Position numbers and translations under genes: made by a program. The notes beneath the pieces were generated by a model. The model was not told the DNA's origin and did no database searches. It saw only the letters and a program-made list of their open reading frames with translations. From JBMZCV01 sp049613665 (GTDB lineage: Bacteria > Bacteroidota > Bacteroidia > Chitinophagales > UBA2359), in contig JBMZCV010000180.1 in NCBI GenBank assembly GCA_049613665.1, forward strand, positions 1 to 10,140: a DNA stretch of 10,140 nt, in the 5' to 3' direction. Of the stretch, positions 7,801 to 10,140 are shown in pieces. Positions within the stretch are counted from its first letter, which is position 1. The number at the start of each line of letters is the position of its first letter.

Positions 7801-8770
7801 GCAGTTTGGCGATTTCGTAAATGCTTCCGATGCACAGGTTTATAGCGACTTCACGACTGCTGCAAGTGTCAATTTTACGGCTGGCAATGCTTATGCTTCC
7901 ACTATTACACCAAATTTTTATGGCGACCCAAGCCAACAATTCTTTAATGTTTGGATTGACTTCAATGGCGACTTTGATTTTGCAGACGCAGGCGAGTTGG
8001 TCTTTAGCGATAGCAACACCGCAGCAGTTAGCGGCATGATTAATATACCTGATGGCTTAGACATTACGACACGCATGAGAGTCGCTATGAAATATTATTA
8101 TGAGACAGAAGGCCCTTGCGAAACCTTTGACTATGGCGAAGTTGAGGATTACACCGTAGTTATATCGCCAGCCGTTTTAGCTTGCGAAGCTCCTGTAAAC
8201 CTGACCGAACCTGTCATTAATCCACCTAGTTTGACGCTTGCATGGGACGCTGTGCCAACTGCTACAAGCTACGAAATAGCTGGACGCAAAGCTAGTAAAC
8301 CTTGGAAGATATTTACAACAAATACAAATAGTCGTTCTTTTACAGGTATTGTTTGCGGAAAAACTTATGAATGGGCAGTGCGTGCTTTGTGCGACAATGG
8401 AAATTATACAGAATGGTCTGTTATCAAAACATTTTCTTCTGGAACTTGCAAAAATGGCGAAACAAATGCTGCTAACGACCCTTTCGATGGCGAAACAAAC
8501 ATGCTGGACATAGCTGTTTATCCAAATCCTGCTTCGCAAAACATTCATATTGTTTACCAAACTTTAGGTTTAGAAAACAATGAAAATGAAATGTTTGAAC
8601 TCACTTTGTATGACATCACAGGCAAATTATTGATGACAGAAACGCACAATTTTTCGGCACAAAATGCTAACTTTAGCTTAAATGTAGCTCATTTATTAGA
8701 TGGCTATTATTTGCTACACATCAACAACGGCACGAGTTATGCGGTTGAAAAAATCGTTGTGAAACATTAA
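4835..8770 (+). CDS. Secreted M43-family zinc metalloprotease with T9SS sorting domain
   Basis: A 1311-residue extracellular protease. Residues 1-22 are a signal peptide (cut after LFSQ). Residues 23-75 look like a short propeptide. Residues about 76-330 are the catalytic domain, opening with IPIVFHIVH. The zinc motif HEVGHWANLKH gives H232, H236 and H242 as ligands and E233 as catalytic base; it is followed by TWGD, and the Met-turn is NYMDYS (M291). This is the cytophagalysin/pappalysin pattern of MEROPS family M43. Residues 343-604 and 610-877 are a duplicated two-module unit. Residues about 882-964 are a PKD domain (EWLWTFEGGTPSTS, YAVTLTATN). Residues 970-1110 are a GEVED domain (WIDFNGDFDF, YGEVEDYTV). 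Residues about 1116-1203 are FN3, and 1224-1311 are a type A sorting domain (VYPNPAS, ending VEKIVVKH). All zinc-site residues are present, so it should be active. The substrate is unknown. The start follows the A-rich leader AAAAAAATATATCA with no Shine-Dalgarno site. Confidence 0.96.
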   Translation: MKYSLHSLFLCLLFTSTQLFSQMAESPCLHQSKNYELRQATPAMQQQVQEAEERLERFTEEFAQNIEVYRQADILTIPIVFHIVHDNGVENISDAQIIDAVAQLNEDFTATNPETANVAPAFANNIADVGLQFALAELDPNGNPTTGITRTQSSITYNGGSVNLKQLIRWPREMYLNVWVVYSSDGGNGSGFAFYPYSTEGSNEIYDGVVASYWAIGRTGTAISSHYKLLTHEVGHWANLKHTWGDDTNFQDANGCNYDDDVSDTPNTTGNSSCDLSASSCSSLDNIQNYMDYSDCSMMFTEGQKTRMLAAMNSNVGERDNLWSEANLAATLINGVFTPRVLYTAEVFTEDIPNDGSIANSINIELYDESFIASSGTMSAGTHYNIANLPAGLSLDIEITSSTTAIIALYGMANSHVDADDIANLEIAFTDAVFASGNAAQVLNATKLLNINFLNPYEIVYLDIDPDISTVIGGSTWTLFSLGVGNAEYGNWLYDDNMFKLETYDKPAVCYAGTRNIVPLPANTEVGSNSNFEYQGGYPDQLDVSNPSYTDWNGQTAYIGISFEITGNTHYGWLRCNVSANGDTFTILDAAYNEEPFAPLMTGETENSILSYSSENFEELSPNDGTTFSAIDLTLFNETFAGTGNLTEGTHYNATNVPSGLTLNVAILSNTAAQITLSGTAAAHTDVNNINDIAFSLNNNIFTTGNAANIEGSSTTLGIDFQNPYTVIYTDIEDLTVSTTGNTWEYFAFYDENNQLIGNAEYGLWLYDSDMFKLETYDKAAVCESQSRDITPMAANEWVGDYGYLNTPGGYPDQLDICNPNYTYWYGQTAYVGIVFQIGADDHYGWLRLQVASNGTSVTLLDMAYYTEPNAPILTGDLQDDFPPTALFSVYENDLTANDYAYFYDESTNNPTEWLWTFEGGTPSTSTEQDPTVQYQYNGTYAVTLTATNAYGSNTATVTNYITVTGGEPNTEYCASTSGSVTYEWIEQVQFGDFVNASDAQVYSDFTTAASVNFTAGNAYASTITPNFYGDPSQQFFNVWIDFNGDFDFADAGELVFSDSNTAAVSGMINIPDGLDITTRMRVAMKYYYETEGPCETFDYGEVEDYTVVISPAVLACEAPVNLTEPVINPPSLTLAWDAVPTATSYEIAGRKASKPWKIFTTNTNSRSFTGIVCGKTYEWAVRALCDNGNYTEWSVIKTFSSGTCKNGETNAANDPFDGETNMLDIAVYPNPASQNIHIVYQTLGLENNENEMFELTLYDITGKLLMTETHNFSAQNANFSLNVAHLLDGYYLLHINNGTSYAVEKIVVKH
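5861..7465 (+). repeat. Intragenic tandem duplication of a two-module unit in the protease
   Basis: Unit 1 is residues 343-604 (5861-6646) and unit 2 is residues 610-877 (6662-7465). Each has an A module of about 125 residues (F.E..PNDG, GTHYN..N.P.GL.L, a Leu/Gly-rich stretch, FL/Q-NPY-VIY-DI) and a B module of about 140 residues (NAEYG.WLYD..MFKLETYDK, GGYPDQLD, GQTAY.GI.F, YGWLR, PLMTG or PILTG). In the B modules the offset is exactly 819 bp (273 codons), and the DNA still matches closely, for example ATATGTTTAAACTAGA in both copies. The A modules are more diverged and offset by 269 codons. I do not know a family name for either module; they are probably beta-sandwich accessory domains that bind substrate or surface. 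Confidence 0.88.
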
Positions 8771-8801
8771 ATTTAGCAATTAGATACGAGCTAAAAACAT
8801 A

Positions 8802-8843
8802 AAAAAACCGTCAAGACGAAATTACTCGTTTTGACGGTTTTTT
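8802..8843. terminator. Strong bidirectional intrinsic terminator
   Basis: The left arm AAAAAACCGTCAAGACGA (8802-8819) pairs with the right arm TCGTTTTGACGGTTTTTT (8826-8843) over 18 positions, with a single G-T wobble and the 6-base loop AATTAC. The plus-strand transcript ends in six U after the GC-containing stem, 32 bp past the protease stop codon. Read on the minus strand, the A-tract becomes a U-tract of seven, so it can also stop transcripts from the convergent 259-residue gene, whose stop lies about 230 bp away. Confidence 0.93.
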
Positions 8844-8929
8844 GCATTTTATGGTTTTACAAATTATTGTTTAAAAACAATCAACCATTTCCAAAATATT
8901 ATATTTTTCAAATAATAATAATTCTAGCC

Positions 8930-8954
8930 GTTGTTTGGTGTTATCACCAACAAC
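8930..8954. other. Stable hairpin between convergent genes, no U-tract
   Basis: GTTGTTTGGTG (8930-8940) pairs with CACCAACAAC (8945-8954) around the loop TTAT: six perfect pairs next to the loop, one bulged T, then four more pairs. Neither strand has a run of T after it, so it is not a classical intrinsic terminator. It lies about 120 bases beyond the stop of the 259-residue gene and could protect the 3' end of that transcript. Apart from this hairpin and the terminator at 8802-8843, the 303-bp stretch 8771-9073 shows nothing I can support. Confidence 0.4.
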
Positions 8955-9073
8955 TATACTAACATTTATTCTATAATATCATGTTTTTATTCATGACCTA
9001 CTAAGGATAAAACCAACAAGACTATGATGTAATAGAAAAGAATATCAAGCAAGTTTATCATCAACTATTTAAA

Positions 9074-9853
9074 TTATTCAGCAGCTTCCTCCTCTTGTGT
9101 TTCTTCATTTGGCAAAATCGGTTCTAAAACTTCTTGGAACTCCTCCTCTACTTCGCCATTGTTAGTAGTGCTATTTCGCACAATATCCATTTGAAAGAAA
9201 CCCGTAACAACGCTAGTGTCTTTATAGTACAAAGCCAGCAAATTCGATAGGTTATAAAACAACTCATCTAGCAAATTTAGTTGAGCCTCTTTCAATAAAT
9301 TAGACGCATTTCTCACATTTTGTTCATGCTGATTTTGTTCGTCTCTCAACTTTTCCATGCTTTGATAAAAATCAGTGACTTGTGTTTGCAAATCTACTAA
9401 TTCTGGAAAAATCGCCAAATTATTAGCGAATTGTTTGACTGTAAGTATGCGATTGTCAATACTGCCATTTTGAAACGGTTTGCGGTTTTCTGGCAACAAC
9501 TCATAATATTCTCTTGTATTTACGTCATAAGCCACTTGTACCAATATATCCCAACGTCGTATTTTGGTGCTTCGCAACTCATTTAGCAATTCTTGCATTG
9601 CAAAAGTATAACCTGCATATCTTCTACTTGCAAATTGCCAAGTGTCATACTGCTTTTCAAATGTTTGATAAATAGATTCAATACGTTGCAACAGGCTTTG
9701 AATAATTGGGTTATCATTCTGACGTATTTTTAGCTTAGAAATATGGTCTTTACTAAAAAGATTGGTTTTGGCATAGCTACTAATCAGAAACCAAAAAAAC
9801 GGATTTTTAAGAGCATTCCAATTATCGTTTGCTCTTTCTAGTGATTTGCTCAT
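9074..9853 (-). CDS. Uncharacterised helical protein with acidic C-terminal tail
   Basis: A 259-residue protein of unknown function, with no signal peptide. Its N-terminal stretch (NPFFWFLISSYA, residues 17-28) is hydrophobic but short and looks like a buried helix rather than a membrane anchor. Residues 30-100 and 150-210 are predominantly helical with heptad-like spacing and may form coiled coils. The central part RRWDILVQVAYDVNTREYY...LLPENRKPFQNGS (99-131) is the most distinctive section. I faintly recall similar 'PN(R/K)..PFQ.G' segments in unnamed Bacteroidota proteins, but cannot name a family. Residues 233-259 are strongly acidic (EVEEEFQEV, EETQEEEAAE). The frame is open upstream to a TTG at 9961 inside the tandem array; I reject that start because it would translate a repeat copy and AT-rich leader. 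The ATG at 9853 precedes MSKSLERANDNW. It is convergent with the protease gene and shares the bidirectional terminator region. Confidence 0.85.
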   Translation of the reverse strand: MSKSLERANDNWNALKNPFFWFLISSYAKTNLFSKDHISKLKIRQNDNPIIQSLLQRIESIYQTFEKQYDTWQFASRRYAGYTFAMQELLNELRSTKIRRWDILVQVAYDVNTREYYELLPENRKPFQNGSIDNRILTVKQFANNLAIFPELVDLQTQVTDFYQSMEKLRDEQNQHEQNVRNASNLLKEAQLNLLDELFYNLSNLLALYYKDTSVVTGFFQMDIVRNSTTNNGEVEEEFQEVLEPILPNEETQEEEAAE

Positions 9854-9936
9854 AGCTGGAATTGTTTTAAAAGTTAAAAAAATAAAACTTAAAGTGTTGT
9901 TATATTTGTTGCTGTTTTTATGAGTTAAAATATATA

Positions 9937-10140
9937 ATTTGCCCCTATTAGGGTTTACCAAACCGCATCAATCACATGATTTGCCCCTATTAGGATTTAC
10001 CAAACCGTATCAATCACATGATTTGCCCCTATTAGGATTTACCAAACCGCATCAATCACATGATTTGCCCCTATTAGGATTTACCAAACCGTATCAATCA
10101 TGTAATTTGCCCCTATTAGGATTTACCAAACCGTATCAAT
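9937..10140. repeat. 42-bp tandem repeat array, truncated by the window edge
   Basis: Five head-to-tail copies begin at 9937, 9979, 10021, 10063 and 10105; the fifth is cut after 36 bases by the window end. Each copy opens with ATTTGCCCCTATTAGG, continues with TTTACCAAACCG, and closes with ATCAATCACATG. There is no spacer between copies. Differences are few. Copy 1 has G instead of A at 9953. The base after AAACCG alternates C, T, C, T, T across copies 1 to 5. Copy 4 ends ATCATGTA instead of ATCACATG. Each copy carries the small inverted repeat CCTA-T-TAGG. The array begins 84 bp upstream of the start codon of the 259-residue gene. It is a minisatellite-like or regulatory array of unknown function. 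Confidence 0.97.

Noticed and set aside
8177..8560. 127-residue minus-strand reading frame
   Set aside because: It lies antisense to the FN3 and sorting domains of the protease and is Cys/Ser/Ile-rich shadow sequence without domain features.
8866..8881. ATTGTTT-AA-AAACAAT inverted repeat
   Set aside because: A short, AT-only stem with almost no loop; expected by chance in this composition.
9854..9961. N-terminal extension of the 259-residue protein from a TTG at 9961
   Set aside because: It would begin inside copy 1 of the tandem array and read through AT-rich leader; the ATG at 9853 gives a natural protein start.
9937..10140. CRISPR array
   Set aside because: The 42-bp period is repeated in full with no unique spacers, the copies directly abut, and no cas gene is visible.

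Overview
The window is AT-rich and comes from a member of the Bacteroidota, most likely a Saprospiria- or Cytophagia-like environmental lineage. Three things support this. Two large exoproteins end in type IX secretion system (T9SS) type A sorting domains. Their modules (SprB-type repeat, PKD, GEVED, the 'PVELLSF' fibronectin-like domain) are typical of that phylum. The best promoter candidate matches the Bacteroidota pattern TTTG-N20-TAnnTTTG, and start codons follow A-rich leaders rather than Shine-Dalgarno sites. The species cannot be fixed from the sequence.

Layout, left to right. At 84-2753 (minus) lies an 889-residue secreted, multi-domain T9SS cargo protein with no visible catalytic domain. 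At 3038-4531 (minus) lies a 497-residue, all-helical cytoplasmic protein of unknown function. A 303-bp divergent intergenic region follows, with promoter candidates for both flanking genes and an imperfect AT-rich direct repeat. At 4835-8770 (plus) lies a 1311-residue M43-family (cytophagalysin/pappalysin-type) zinc metalloprotease with a duplicated two-module tract, a PKD domain, a GEVED domain, an FN3 domain and a T9SS sorting domain. It is followed by a strong bidirectional intrinsic terminator at 8802-8843. A convergent gene at 9074-9853 (minus) encodes a 259-residue protein of unknown function with an acidic tail. From 9937 to the right edge runs a 42-bp tandem repeat array of four full copies plus 36 bases of a fifth; it continues beyond the window.

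The two exoproteins would cross the inner membrane by Sec and the outer membrane by the T9SS, and would be attached to the cell surface or released. The protease probably degrades extracellular protein, and the 889-residue protein may bind or adhere. No T9SS machinery, RNA gene, insertion sequence or CRISPR array is visible. The feature hardest to explain is the 42-bp array beside the uncharacterised 259-residue gene.
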